A stretch of DNA of 17,882 bases, from positions 1 through 17,882 of the forward strand of contig DAOUDG010000052.1 in NCBI GenBank assembly GCA_034431435.1. The letters run 5' to 3'. Below are positions 1-6,824 of the stretch, in pieces. Source of the DNA: JAHCIE01 sp034431435 (lineage in GTDB: Bacteria > Chloroflexota > Anaerolineae > Epilineales > JAHCIE01). The position numbers and the translations under genes were made by a program. Numbering within the stretch: position 1 is the stretch's first letter; every line of letters starts with the position of its first letter. The notes under the pieces were generated by a model, which was not told the DNA's origin, searched no databases, and saw only the letters and a program-made list of their open reading frames with translations.

Positions 1-240
1 GGTGGGCGGCGGTACGACCGCCGTCGGGCCTGGCGCCATCGTCGTCGCGACGGCCGGGGCGGTGGTCGGAGCGGCGGCCGTGCTTGGCGGGGGGGCAGCC
101 TCGGCCGTGGCCGCAGGTGCGGCGGATGTCGGCGCGGCCATCGCCCCCGTGGGTGCGGTAGTTGGCGGGGTCGCCGCCTGGTTGCAGCCGACAGCCACGA
201 AGCCAATGATCAGGAATGCCACAACAAGCCATGCGCGCAT
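1..240 (-). CDS. Lipoprotein N-terminus, 3' end outside window
   Basis: Only the first 80 codons are visible; the gene runs off the left edge. The protein begins MRAWLVVAFLIIGFVAVGC: one Arg, a hydrophobic core and a lipobox-like AVGC with the lipidated Cys at residue 19, so it should be a membrane-anchored lipoprotein on the outer face of the cell. After the Cys comes a spacer made almost only of Ala, Pro and Thr, with no domain yet. The ATG at 238-240 has an AGGA about 8 nt upstream. Such a signal plus spacer often precedes an ABC-transporter solute-binding domain in these bacteria, as in the lipoprotein at the right edge, but the functional part is not visible and other surface lipoproteins would look the same. 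The family is unknown. Confidence 0.75.
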   Translation of the reverse strand, partial: MRAWLVVAFLIIGFVAVGCNQAATPPTTAPTGAMAAPTSAAPAATAEAAPPPSTAAAPTTAPAVATTMAPGPTAVVPPPT

Positions 241-352
241 CACGGGTATCCTGCCTCCATCTCTATCGTAATTGAGACGCCGCCTCGCGCCTAGACGAAA
301 GGGCTATCCTTGCCTGACGATCCACCCACGCCGCCTGAGCGTAGGGCAAATT

Positions 353-2728
353 TCAGGGTCCAGCATAGAACTGGACGTAGGACTCGTTCCCGCTGTAGTA
401 CCAGGCGGTGACGCTGACCAGCTTGGTCTGGGGGCCGCTCGGCACTTCGCCACGCAGCAGAACCTGGGCAGTGGGTGACAGCCCCTGGCTGTTCAACGCC
501 TGGGCCAGGCCGTCGGCGTCCTGCACGAAGCCGGTCGCCTCGGCGGCGGTGGTGCGCACCCACAGCGTCACGTCGCGCACGGAGGGCAGCGCCTTCTCAT
601 ACTCATCGCCGCTGATAAAGCCGCGCTCGTAGAGGATGGTCGGCTCCACCGCCTGGCTGACTTCCTCGATACGCAAGGCGACCAGGACGCCGTTCTCGCG
701 CACGCCGTAGACACGCACCTGGGTCTGGCCGTCCGTTGGCAGCGCGCCGCACGCGCTAGGGCTGATGATCTGCGACGGTGGGCGGTCGAGGCCGTTCGCC
801 CCCGTCACCGCCTGCCCGAAGCCCACCACTGGCGTGGTCACGTTGCCCGCGCCGACAAGGGTAAAGGCGAAGCAGCGTGGAACCGTGCCGTAGGTCGCCA
901 GGTCTTCGACACGCCCCGTCAGCGTCTCCAGCTGCGCGCCCGGTGCGGCCAGGGGGAAGTCGTCAGCCGCCCACGGTGCGACAAAGCTCTCCGGCGGCAC
1001 GGTGGGTGTCGGTCTGAAGCCCGGCGGCGTGCTCGTGACGGTTGGGGTGGCTGTCGGTGGCTTCGGTGTCAGCGTCTGTGTCGGCGTCGCCGTGACGGTC
1101 GGGGTCGGCGTGAGCGTCGCCGTCACGGTGGGCGGGCTGCTGGTAGCCGTGGCCGTCGGCGTGGGCGACAGCGTGGGCGACGGCGTGATCGTCACCGTCG
1201 GTGTCGCGGTCCGTGTTGGCGTGTTCGTGGCGGTGGGGGTGTGGGTGAAGGTCGCCGTCGGCAGGACGATGACGCCCCGAGTGGGCGTCCAGGTGGGAAT
1301 GAGGGTACGCGTAGGCGTGGGCGTGTGGGTCACGGTGGGCGTAGGGTCGAGACGCCGCCAGCCGAACTGCACCATCGCCAGGCCGCCGCCCTCGTAGTAG
1401 TCGACGCGCAGGCTGTGGTTGCCTTCCCACAAGGATACGTCGCTCTGGAATACCTCGCTGCCGTCGTTCGGCCCCCAACGGTCCATCACAATCAGGCCAT
1501 CGACCCAGACGCGGATGCCATCGTCGGAGCGGGCGCTGAAGCGATACATGCCCGCGCTGAGATAGACAACGCGGGTCCAGCGCGCCGAGAAGTCGTCGAC
1601 GGGCAGCATCTCGCCATTGGGCTGGACCGGGGCGGCCGTGCCCCAATTGAAGTTGATATCGTTGTCGTTCTGGATAAAGGCCGGCTCACCCGTCAGGTTG
1701 CGGTTGGCCCAGTACTCGCCCAGCCAGGCCGTAATGATCACCGGGGTGCGCGTGGGGCCGGGGCGGGGCGTGTTGGTCGGCAAGGGCGTGGCCGTGACAA
1801 CGATGACGACGGGGGTTTGGGTGGCGGGTGGCGGCGGGCCGGGCGTCGCCGTCTGGACGCTGGGCAGGGCGCGCAGTGTCACCTGCGCCGCCTGCAAGAT
1901 GTTATTGGCTGCCTCGCCGATAGCCTCCACCAGGCTGCCGGGCGGAATGTCCGCCAGGTTGATGGCCTGCCCCGTCCAGTCGACGATGGTCGTGCCCGCG
2001 CTCGTCTGGATGATGCGAATCGCGCCCGCCAGCGGCGTCAGCCCGATGATGCCCAGTTCCGGCGCGACGCGCTCCACCAGTCCGCTGACTCGCGTGATCC
2101 CACTGGCCAACGTTGGCGTCGCCCCGGCGACAGTCGCGACGCCAACGGGGCCGCTGTCAGGGCCAGGTGTGCCCGCGCCGGGCGTCCCACCGCCGGGGCG
2201 CGGCGTGGTGGGCGGCAGGGTCACCGGCGGCGCCGTGCCCAACACCCGTGTTGGCGCGGGCGTCGGCGAGGCGGGCGGCGTCCCCGTCGGTTGCAGCACG
2301 ATGCTGGACGGCGTGGCGGGCTGGACGGTGAAGGGAGCGCGGGCGACCGTGCGGCCGTCGAGGCTGCGCGCCACCACATCGACGGCCGCCAGACTCGCCC
2401 AAATACCGCTCTGCGGGAACGTAAAATCGAAGCTGAAGACGCCGTCCGCTCCGGTCCACGTCGCGCCCACTTCTTCGCCGATGCTGCTGTCGTTGGGTCG
2501 CGCCAACGACAGCGTGACGGCTTGCTCGGTGGGGAACCGCTCGCCGCGCGCGATGATGGCCGTGCCGGGCGGCCCCGCTGACGGGGTGAGCGCCAGCGAT
2601 GGTCCGCTGGGGCGACGCAGGAGAAGGAACGCCAGAAACAGCAGGAGCGCCAGGGCGACGATACCGACGATGAGAAGGATGCGTTCCCTGGACGTTGACC
2701 CGGGGCTGGTGCGGACGCGCCATGTCAT
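353..2728 (-). CDS. Membrane-anchored modular surface protein with DUF5666-like and PA14 domains
   Basis: The protein has 791 residues. Residues 18-37 form one transmembrane helix after a short Arg-containing N-terminus; the rest should lie outside the cell. Residues 42-136 look like an Ig/IPT-type beta domain. Residues 212-287 resemble DUF5666 (small OB-like beta domain). Residues 335-459 are a PA14 domain, with the typical GEYWANRNLTG start and RSDDGIRVWVDG followed by a GNHSLRVDYYEG-like end. Residues 581-791 are a C-terminal domain I do not recognise, possibly a second OB-like fold. The domains are separated by Pro/Thr spacers, the longest at 461-580. PA14 domains usually bind carbohydrate, so a glycan-binding or adhesive role is inferred; no catalytic domain is visible. 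The ATG at 2726-2728 has an AAGGA about 10 nt upstream and a promoter of its own at 2777-2785. Confidence 0.88.
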   Translation of the reverse strand: MTWRVRTSPGSTSRERILLIVGIVALALLLFLAFLLLRRPSGPSLALTPSAGPPGTAIIARGERFPTEQAVTLSLARPNDSSIGEEVGATWTGADGVFSFDFTFPQSGIWASLAAVDVVARSLDGRTVARAPFTVQPATPSSIVLQPTGTPPASPTPAPTRVLGTAPPVTLPPTTPRPGGGTPGAGTPGPDSGPVGVATVAGATPTLASGITRVSGLVERVAPELGIIGLTPLAGAIRIIQTSAGTTIVDWTGQAINLADIPPGSLVEAIGEAANNILQAAQVTLRALPSVQTATPGPPPPATQTPVVIVVTATPLPTNTPRPGPTRTPVIITAWLGEYWANRNLTGEPAFIQNDNDINFNWGTAAPVQPNGEMLPVDDFSARWTRVVYLSAGMYRFSARSDDGIRVWVDGLIVMDRWGPNDGSEVFQSDVSLWEGNHSLRVDYYEGGGLAMVQFGWRRLDPTPTVTHTPTPTRTLIPTWTPTRGVIVLPTATFTHTPTATNTPTRTATPTVTITPSPTLSPTPTATATSSPPTVTATLTPTPTVTATPTQTLTPKPPTATPTVTSTPPGFRPTPTVPPESFVAPWAADDFPLAAPGAQLETLTGRVEDLATYGTVPRCFAFTLVGAGNVTTPVVGFGQAVTGANGLDRPPSQIISPSACGALPTDGQTQVRVYGVRENGVLVALRIEEVSQAVEPTILYERGFISGDEYEKALPSVRDVTLWVRTTAAEATGFVQDADGLAQALNSQGLSPTAQVLLRGEVPSGPQTKLVSVTAWYYSGNESYVQFYAGP
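989..1348 (-). repeat. Thr-Pro-rich spacer-coding low-complexity DNA
   Basis: This stretch encodes about 120 residues of irregular TPT/TATPT/TVT repeats (residues 461-580 of the PA14 protein). The DNA is strongly strand-asymmetric: G and T rich on the plus strand, with many variants of gtcggcgt and gtgggcgt. It makes long open frames in other phases that are not genes. Such DNA is prone to slippage, so spacer length may vary between strains. A shorter spacer of the same kind is coded near 13383-13460 in a solute-binding lipoprotein. Confidence 0.85.
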
Positions 2729-2776
2729 GAAGGTCTGATCCTTGGCGTGGCGATAGAGTGGCCCACCGCCACGCCC

Positions 2777-2785
2777 ATTATATCA
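2777..2785 (-). promoter_or_regulatory. Extended -10 promoter for the PA14 protein gene
   Basis: On the minus strand this reads TGATATAAT, a perfect TATAAT preceded by the TGn extension. No good -35 box is seen 16-18 nt upstream, which fits an extended -10 promoter. Transcription would start near 2770, leaving a leader of roughly 40 nt before the ATG at 2728. It lies in the 74-nt gap after the SIMPL gene, so the PA14 gene probably has its own transcript. Confidence 0.6.
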
Positions 2786-2802
2786 CAACCCCACGTGGCC
2801 CC

Positions 2803-3555
2803 CTACTTCAGCGCGTAGATGACCTGCACCTGCGCGCTCACTTCCAGTTCGCCACTCTGCACCGCCACCGATTGCATGGCCGACGCTGCTCCCATGCCCT
2901 TCATCGCCGCCTCGGCGAACATCGGCCCGCCCCCCACGACATTGCTGACCTGGACAATGTCGCCCAGGGCCACACCGGCCTCGGCCGCCAGTTCCGTGGC
3001 GCGGGCCTTGGCGTCGGCCACGGCGGCGGCGCGGGCCTGCGTCTGAGCGGCGGTAGGGTCGGCCAGGCTGAACTGGATACCGTACACCTGGTTCGCGCCC
3101 GCCGCCAGCGCCGCATCGATGGTCGGGCCGATCTTGCTCAGGTCGCGCACGCGCACGCGCACCATGTTCGATACCTCGTAGCCGGATGGCTTGCCCTCGC
3201 GGTCCTGGCTCACATGGACGTTGAAGCCGGTCGTCTGGGTATCGCTCTCCGCGATACCCGCGCCTTTCAGCGCCTTGAGGACCTTGTCCATGTCGCTGTT
3301 GACCTTGCCGGTGGCCTCACTGACCGTCGGCGCGTTGGCGCGCACGCCGAGCGTCGTCTCCGCCATGTCGGGCTTCACGGCCGTCTTGCCGATGCCAACG
3401 ATGGTCATGGCGCGGGGCAGACTGTTGGGCTGCGTCGCTGTCTGGGCGGCCTCCGCCGCTGACGGGGTCGGGTTCGATTGCGTCGCCAGGGACAGGGCGG
3501 CTACCAGGGCCGCGCCCAGGGCCACCGCGCCCACCGCATACATTGCTCGCTGCAT
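2803..3555 (-). CDS. SIMPL (DUF541) domain exported protein
   Basis: The protein has 250 residues. Residues 1-25 form an N-terminal hydrophobic signal or anchor, then a Pro/Ala/Thr linker to about residue 48. Residues 50-249 match the SIMPL/DUF541 family: it opens with TIVGIGKTAVKPDMAETTLG, has the central GYEVSNMVRVRVRDLSKIG strand region, the Ala-rich helix with DAKARATELA, and ends in a VQVIYALK strand. Family members are periplasmic or cell-surface proteins linked to oxidative stress or signalling; the biochemical role is unsettled. I chose the ATG at 3553-3555 because AAGGAGG lies 6 nt upstream and the signal peptide starts there; the frame is open further upstream, to 3993, but that part overlaps pncB and looks non-coding. 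Confidence 0.9.
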   Translation of the reverse strand: MQRAMYAVGAVALGAALVAALSLATQSNPTPSAAEAAQTATQPNSLPRAMTIVGIGKTAVKPDMAETTLGVRANAPTVSEATGKVNSDMDKVLKALKGAGIAESDTQTTGFNVHVSQDREGKPSGYEVSNMVRVRVRDLSKIGPTIDAALAAGANQVYGIQFSLADPTAAQTQARAAAVADAKARATELAAEAGVALGDIVQVSNVVGGGPMFAEAAMKGMGAASAMQSVAVQSGELEVSAQVQVIYALK

Positions 3556-3601
3556 CCCAATCCTCCTTACTGTGTCAGAGCATTCTGCCCATCCAGACGC
3601 C

Positions 3602-3630
3602 GCGAGCGCGGGAAAGGTTCCCGCGCTCGC
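3602..3630 (-). terminator. Perfect 13-bp hairpin after pncB, without U-tract
   Basis: Arms 3602-3614 and 3618-3630 are perfect inverted repeats (GCGAGCGCGGGAA and its complement) around a 3-nt loop. It lies about 70 nt past the pncB stop and 47 nt before the SIMPL start. There is no T-run on either side, so a classical intrinsic terminator is not proven; a GC-rich hairpin terminator or an mRNA-end stabiliser are the likely roles. Confidence 0.6.
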
Positions 3631-3698
3631 CTCGCCGTCGGCGGCTGACCGTCGTAGGTGTGCCGCGACAGTCGTCGGTGATCCGAGGTTGGTGGTCG

Positions 3699-5093
3699 TC
3701 AGCCCTCGGCGCGGACGGCCAGGGCGTAGGCGCGCTCCTTGAGCGCCTCCAGCGCCGGGCTGATGTACACCGAGTGGGAGCAGAAGCCTTCCATCTTGCG
3801 CAGCTCCGGCGGCAATTCGTTCAGCCGTGTCAGGCAGCGTTCGCGCATCTGGTCCAGCGTCGGCAGTTCGCCGACCAGATCGCCCGCGTGCATGACGTGC
3901 TGCAACAGCGGCTCGCCGTCCGCGGGTGGCGTCTCGTCGGCCAGGGCGAGCAGATCGTGGGACATGTAGCCCTGGGGGTCGTGGAAACGCCATACCTGCT
4001 TGCTGCCTGGCAGCGTCGCCTTGCCCGTGCTGAGCTTGGCGCGCGGCCCCGCCCCGTCCTCCACCAGCTTGTACACCGCGCCCAGGGACGGGTCGTCGGG
4101 TGACGTGCCCAGGTTGGTGCCGACGCCAAAGGAGTCGACCTCCGCGCCCTCAGCCAGCAGCCGCTGGATGCTGTACTCGTCCAGGTCGCCACTCAGCAGA
4201 ATCATCACATCGGTCAGACCCGCCGCATCCAGCCTGGCGCGCACCGCCTTCGATAGCTCGCCCACGTCGCCGCTGTCGAGGCGCACGCCCCGCAACTGCT
4301 CGCCGCGCTCGGCCATCTCTTTGGCGACAATGATGGCGTGGTCCGCGCCGCGCAGCGTGTCGTAGGTGTCGATGAGCAGGACGACGTTCGTCGGGCAATC
4401 CTCGGCGAAGGCGCGGAAGGCGGCCAACTCGGTGTCGAACGACATAATATAGGCGTGGGCCATCGTCCCATAGCTGGGAATGTCATAGGTGATGCCCGCC
4501 AGCACGTTGGATGTACCCGCCGCACCCGCGATGTAGCTGGCGCGGGCCACCTTCATCGCGGCGTCCATGCCGTGGTCGCGGCGCAGGCTCATGTCGATGA
4601 CGCTACGCCCCTGGGCGGCCAGGGTGATGCGCGCGGCCTTGCTCGCCCACATGCTCTGAGCATTGAAGGTGTTGAGCAGGAACGACTCGACGACCTGGAC
4701 CTCGATGCGTGGGCCGGCGATGCGCAGCAGCGGCTCCGGTGGAAAGTAGACCTCGCCCTCGGCGATGGCCCACACGTCACCGCTGAAGCGGAAGTGGCGC
4801 AGGTAGTCGATGAAGCCGGGCGTCAGGCAGCGATGCTGACCGAGGAATGCCAGCCCCTCCTCGCTGAAACGCATGTCGCGCAGGTAGAGCAGCGCCTGCG
4901 ACAGGCCCGCCGCGACCAGAAAAGCGCGGCCGTGGGGCAGGCGGCGCACGAAGAGATCATACGTCGCCCAGTCGTTGCGGCCCTGGCGGAACATGCTGTC
5001 GGCCATGGTCAACTCATACAGGTCCGTCAGCCAGGCCATGTTGTCGGCATTCACCCAGCCAAAGACGGAATCGGGGGCGCTTGGACGGGTCAT
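3699..5093 (-). CDS. pncB: Nicotinate phosphoribosyltransferase
   Basis: This 464-residue cytosolic enzyme joins nicotinate to PRPP with ATP hydrolysis to give nicotinate mononucleotide (EC 6.3.4.21), the entry step of NAD salvage (Preiss-Handler route). The N-terminal TDLYELTMADSMF (residues 23-35) is characteristic. YGTMAH (208-213) carries the His that is phosphorylated in this family. IDTYDTLRGADHA (241-253), RLDSGD (271-276) and FGVGTNLGT (322-330) are the other conserved blocks of the barrel. Length is normal and all key motifs are intact. The ATG at 5091-5093 has AGGAG 9 nt upstream. A weak promoter candidate sits at 5171-5179 and a GC hairpin follows the gene, so it is probably transcribed alone. 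No other NAD genes are in the window. Confidence 0.96.
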   Translation of the reverse strand: MTRPSAPDSVFGWVNADNMAWLTDLYELTMADSMFRQGRNDWATYDLFVRRLPHGRAFLVAAGLSQALLYLRDMRFSEEGLAFLGQHRCLTPGFIDYLRHFRFSGDVWAIAEGEVYFPPEPLLRIAGPRIEVQVVESFLLNTFNAQSMWASKAARITLAAQGRSVIDMSLRRDHGMDAAMKVARASYIAGAAGTSNVLAGITYDIPSYGTMAHAYIMSFDTELAAFRAFAEDCPTNVVLLIDTYDTLRGADHAIIVAKEMAERGEQLRGVRLDSGDVGELSKAVRARLDAAGLTDVMILLSGDLDEYSIQRLLAEGAEVDSFGVGTNLGTSPDDPSLGAVYKLVEDGAGPRAKLSTGKATLPGSKQVWRFHDPQGYMSHDLLALADETPPADGEPLLQHVMHAGDLVGELPTLDQMRERCLTRLNELPPELRKMEGFCSHSVYISPALEALKERAYALAVRAEG

Positions 5094-5170
5094 TGGATGT
5101 GACTCCTATCAACGGGGCGCGTTTTTCACGCTACCCTCATCGCCAGGTGCAACTTTTGAGGCAGGTTCGG

Positions 5171-5198
5171 CGTATAACATTTGCAGGCTTTGGCCTGC
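5171..5198 (-). promoter_or_regulatory. pncB: Possible pncB promoter with adjacent inverted repeat
   Basis: On the minus strand TGTTATACG (5171-5179) resembles an extended -10 box (TGn plus TATACG, 4 of 6). Right upstream is the inverted repeat GCAGGC-4 nt-GCCTGC (5183-5198), which would cover the spacer/-35 zone and could be an operator. No regulator can be named from it. The leader to the pncB ATG would be about 70 nt. Confidence 0.35.
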
Positions 5199-5200
5199 CG

Positions 5201-5235
5201 CAACCTTGTGCTCCTCCCCCCCGGGCACAAGGTTG
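5201..5235. repeat. Perfect 11-bp inverted repeat with C-rich loop
   Basis: Arms CAACCTTGTGC (5201-5211) and GCACAAGGTTG (5225-5235) flank a 13-nt loop containing a run of seven C on the plus strand. It lies between the tRNA-Lys gene and pncB, outside any gene. It could terminate minus-strand readthrough from the adenosine deaminase operon before pncB, or be a binding site; no T-run marks it as an intrinsic terminator. Confidence 0.55.
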
Positions 5236-5328
5236 TGCCTTGGGAGTGAGTCGCGCCCCGCAACGTAAGGTGATGCGCGGCGTGCGTATCTAACGGGCAG
5301 GCGGTCATTCGACGCGCGGCCGCAGGTA

Positions 5329-5337
5329 TGCTAGAAT
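5329..5337 (+). promoter_or_regulatory. Extended -10 promoter of tRNA-Lys
   Basis: TGCTAGAAT fits TGn-TANAAT, ending 11 nt before the first base of the tRNA. No clear -35 box is seen. The position is right for transcription to begin a few bases before the mature 5' end. Confidence 0.5.
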
Positions 5338-5348
5338 CACAGCATTCC

Positions 5349-5420
5349 GAGTCCCTAGCTCAATGGCAGAGCAGTGGCCTTTTAAGCCAACGGTTCAGGG
5401 TTCGAATCCCTGGGGACTCA
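5349..5420 (+). tRNA. tRNA-Lys(UUU)
   Basis: The 72-nt cloverleaf folds cleanly. Acceptor arms are GAGTCCC (5349-5355) and GGGACTC (5413-5419) with discriminator A. The D stem is GCTC/GAGC, and the T arm is CAGGG-TTCGAAT-CCCTG. The anticodon loop CTTTTAA gives anticodon UUU at 5381-5383, reading Lys AAA/AAG. The outermost anticodon-stem pair is a G-A mismatch; the other four pair. CCA is not encoded and must be added after transcription. It is the only plus-strand gene here, and a large palindrome begins 9 nt downstream. Confidence 0.95.
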
Positions 5421-5429
5421 TTCGGGCAG

Positions 5430-5486
5430 CGATTGGAGATTGGGGAATAGTGATTACCAGAATCACTGTTCCCCAATCTCCAATCG
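5430..5486. repeat. Long palindrome (26-bp arms) next to tRNA-Lys
   Basis: Arms 5430-5455 and 5461-5486 are complementary over 26 positions with a single T-G wobble, around a 5-nt loop (accag). The arms are built of short related words (GATTGGAGATTGGGGAA), and their AT content is above the surroundings. The right arm ends exactly where homology to the short-chain dehydrogenase remnant begins. It may end tRNA transcription from one side and operon readthrough from the other, or be a REP/MITE-like dispersed palindrome. No transposase or obvious target duplication is seen. Confidence 0.85.
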
Positions 5487-5639
5487 TTCTTGGTGAAGTA
5501 GCGCCCCTCGAGGTTGATGCTCATCAGGCAGTCCCAGTCGCCGGGCGTGTAGCCGACGGCCGAGTTGCCGATGATGATGCCCGCCGCCGCCCGTCACCAG
5601 CGCCCTCATCCCCGACAGGTCGCAATCTGGCAGGCTCAT
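5487..5639 (-). pseudogene. Short-chain dehydrogenase/reductase remnant (internal deletion, truncated)
   Basis: The ATG at 5637-5639 overlaps the adenosine deaminase stop as ATGA, a translational-coupling arrangement, so an SDR gene once followed add. The start MSLPDCDLSGMRALVTGGG is the first beta strand and the beginning of the Gly-rich NAD(P)-binding motif of the SDR Rossmann fold. Right after it, in another frame, comes AGIIIGNSAVGYTPGDWDC and then MSINLEGRYFTK, matching the NNAG-to-helix-4 part of SDRs that normally lies about 70-80 residues later. The join is in a GGC-repeat near 5577-5583. The catalytic Ser/Tyr/Lys half is missing and sequence identity stops at the palindrome at 5486. 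It cannot encode an active enzyme. Confidence 0.8.
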
Positions 5640-6664
5640 AGCCTTCCCCCTGACGGCCAGCGGTCCGCTATCCGCCTCTCCAGGCGCGCGCGCGCCGCCT
5701 CGTCGATGAACGCGGCGTCCAGCGCGTGGCGCGTCACCGCCGCGAACTGTGGCAGGTTCCAGCCGAACTGTCCCGCCAGCAGCGCCCACTCGTGGCTCAG
5801 GCTCGTCGGCGTGGCGGTGTGGCCGTCGCAGTTCACCGTTACCCGCAGCCCCGCCTGCAGCAGCGCGTCAGCCGGGTGGTCGGCCAGGGTGCGGACAGCC
5901 CGCGTCTGGATGTTACTGGTTGGGCATGTCTCCAGGGGCAGCCGCCGCCGGCGCGCCTCGTCCACCAGCGCCGCGTCGGCGACGATGCGCACGCCGTGGC
6001 CGATGCGCTCCGCGCCCAGAACATCCAGCGCCTCGCGGATGCTGGTCGGCCCGCGCGCCTCGCCGGCGTGGACAGTACGCCGCAGGCCGCCGCGTCGCGC
6101 CAGATCGAAGGCGCGAGCGAAGGGCGCACCCTCAAAGCGTCCCTCGTCCCCCGCCAGGTCCAGCGCTACCACCGCGCCGCGTACGCGATTTGCCACCGCC
6201 AGCTCCGCGATGGCCTCACCCACCGCCACGGGCTGGTGGCGCAACGCGCACAGGATCAGGCGCGTCTCGACGCCCGTGGCCGCCGCCGCCTCGGCCACCG
6301 CCTCGGCCACGGTGTCCAGGACGGTCTGTACCGACAGGCCCAGGCGCGTGTGCAGCTGGGGAGCGAAGCGAAGCTCGGCGTACACCACGCCGTCGTCGGC
6401 CAGGCTCTCCACCACCTCGCGGCTGATGCGGGCCAGGGCGGGCGCATCCTGCATCAGGTCCAGGGCGCGGTCGATGCGCAGGATGTAGCCGCGCAGGTCG
6501 TCACACTGCGGCGGCGCGATGACCTCGGTATCATCCGGCGGCGGCAGCCCGCGCTCGACGGCCAGCTCGCGCAGTGTCGCGGGCCGCGCGCAGCCATCCA
6601 GATGCAGGTGTAGCTCTAGCTTCGGCAGCGGGCGGAGGCGGGCGGTCAGGCTGTGATGAGGCAC
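5636..6664 (-). CDS. add: Adenosine deaminase family protein
   Basis: This 342-residue cytosolic amidohydrolase is expected to convert adenosine (or a related aminopurine) to inosine plus ammonia in purine salvage. HLHLDG (residues 19-24) gives the two zinc-binding His of strand 1; HAGE (199-202) gives the third zinc His and the catalytic Glu; ERIGHG (219-224) gives the active-site His; CPTSN (247-251) is conserved. The last motif reads VTVNCDGH: the zinc Asp (D280) is present, but the second Asp that contacts the purine in classical enzymes is Gly281. Substrate preference may therefore differ. The start is a GTG at 6662-6664, since an in-frame stop lies a few codons upstream. It overlaps a small upstream gene by 19 nt and the SDR remnant by 4. 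Confidence 0.9.
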   Translation of the reverse strand: MPHHSLTARLRPLPKLELHLHLDGCARPATLRELAVERGLPPPDDTEVIAPPQCDDLRGYILRIDRALDLMQDAPALARISREVVESLADDGVVYAELRFAPQLHTRLGLSVQTVLDTVAEAVAEAAAATGVETRLILCALRHQPVAVGEAIAELAVANRVRGAVVALDLAGDEGRFEGAPFARAFDLARRGGLRRTVHAGEARGPTSIREALDVLGAERIGHGVRIVADAALVDEARRRRLPLETCPTSNIQTRAVRTLADHPADALLQAGLRVTVNCDGHTATPTSLSHEWALLAGQFGWNLPQFAAVTRHALDAAFIDEAARARLERRIADRWPSGGRL

Positions 6665-6807
6665 GTGATGACCTGCGGCGCGTCAATCAACTCGTCGCAC
6701 AGCGTCTCGCCTTCCGCCAGACAGGCCCGCCGCGAGATAGGCGGCCGGACGGCGATGGCTTCCTGGGCCAGCATCGCCACAGTCCGCCCGAAGTCCAGGT
6801 CGTTCAT
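6646..6807 (-). CDS. Small hypothetical protein, 53 aa, upstream of add
   Basis: An ATG at 6805-6807 opens 53 codons ending at a TGA at 6646-6648, so the end overlaps the start of adenosine deaminase by 19 nt. The product begins MNDLDFGRTVAMLAQEAIAV and contains RPPISRR and a C-terminal LIDAPQVITCLITA. Third codon positions are about 80% G or C, as in true genes of this window. The overlap would give translational coupling with add. An AGGG lies 10 nt before the ATG, a weak ribosome-binding site. I do not recognise the family; no signal peptide, membrane segment or metal motif is seen. It could also be the 3' remnant of a longer gene. Confidence 0.45.
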   Translation of the reverse strand: MNDLDFGRTVAMLAQEAIAVRPPISRRACLAEGETLCDELIDAPQVITCLITA

Positions 6808-6824
6808 GGCGTGTGTACCCTGTG

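Noticed and set aside
989..1348. Possible CRISPR or tandem-repeat array
   Set aside because: The repeats are irregular, have no spacers of constant length, and encode a Thr-Pro linker in frame.
1241..2581. Plus-strand open frame of 446 codons opposite the PA14 protein gene
   Set aside because: Arg/Gly-rich low-complexity translation, caused by the GC-rich Thr-Pro spacer DNA; the minus-strand protein has a TM helix and a PA14 domain.
3556..3993. N-terminal extension of the SIMPL protein into pncB
   Set aside because: The extension is Arg/Ala/Pro-rich, overlaps pncB out of frame, and contains the GC hairpin. The ATG at 3555 has a strong ribosome-binding site and a signal peptide.
5430..5486. 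Insertion sequence terminal repeat
   Set aside because: There is no transposase, no second copy in the window and no visible target duplication; only a palindrome can be claimed.
5463..5789. Minus-strand open frame of 108 codons running through the add 3' end and the SDR remnant
   Set aside because: Its first half is out of frame with the real adenosine deaminase, and its second half leaves the SDR frame at the deletion point. Only the part from 5639 down is a gene remnant.
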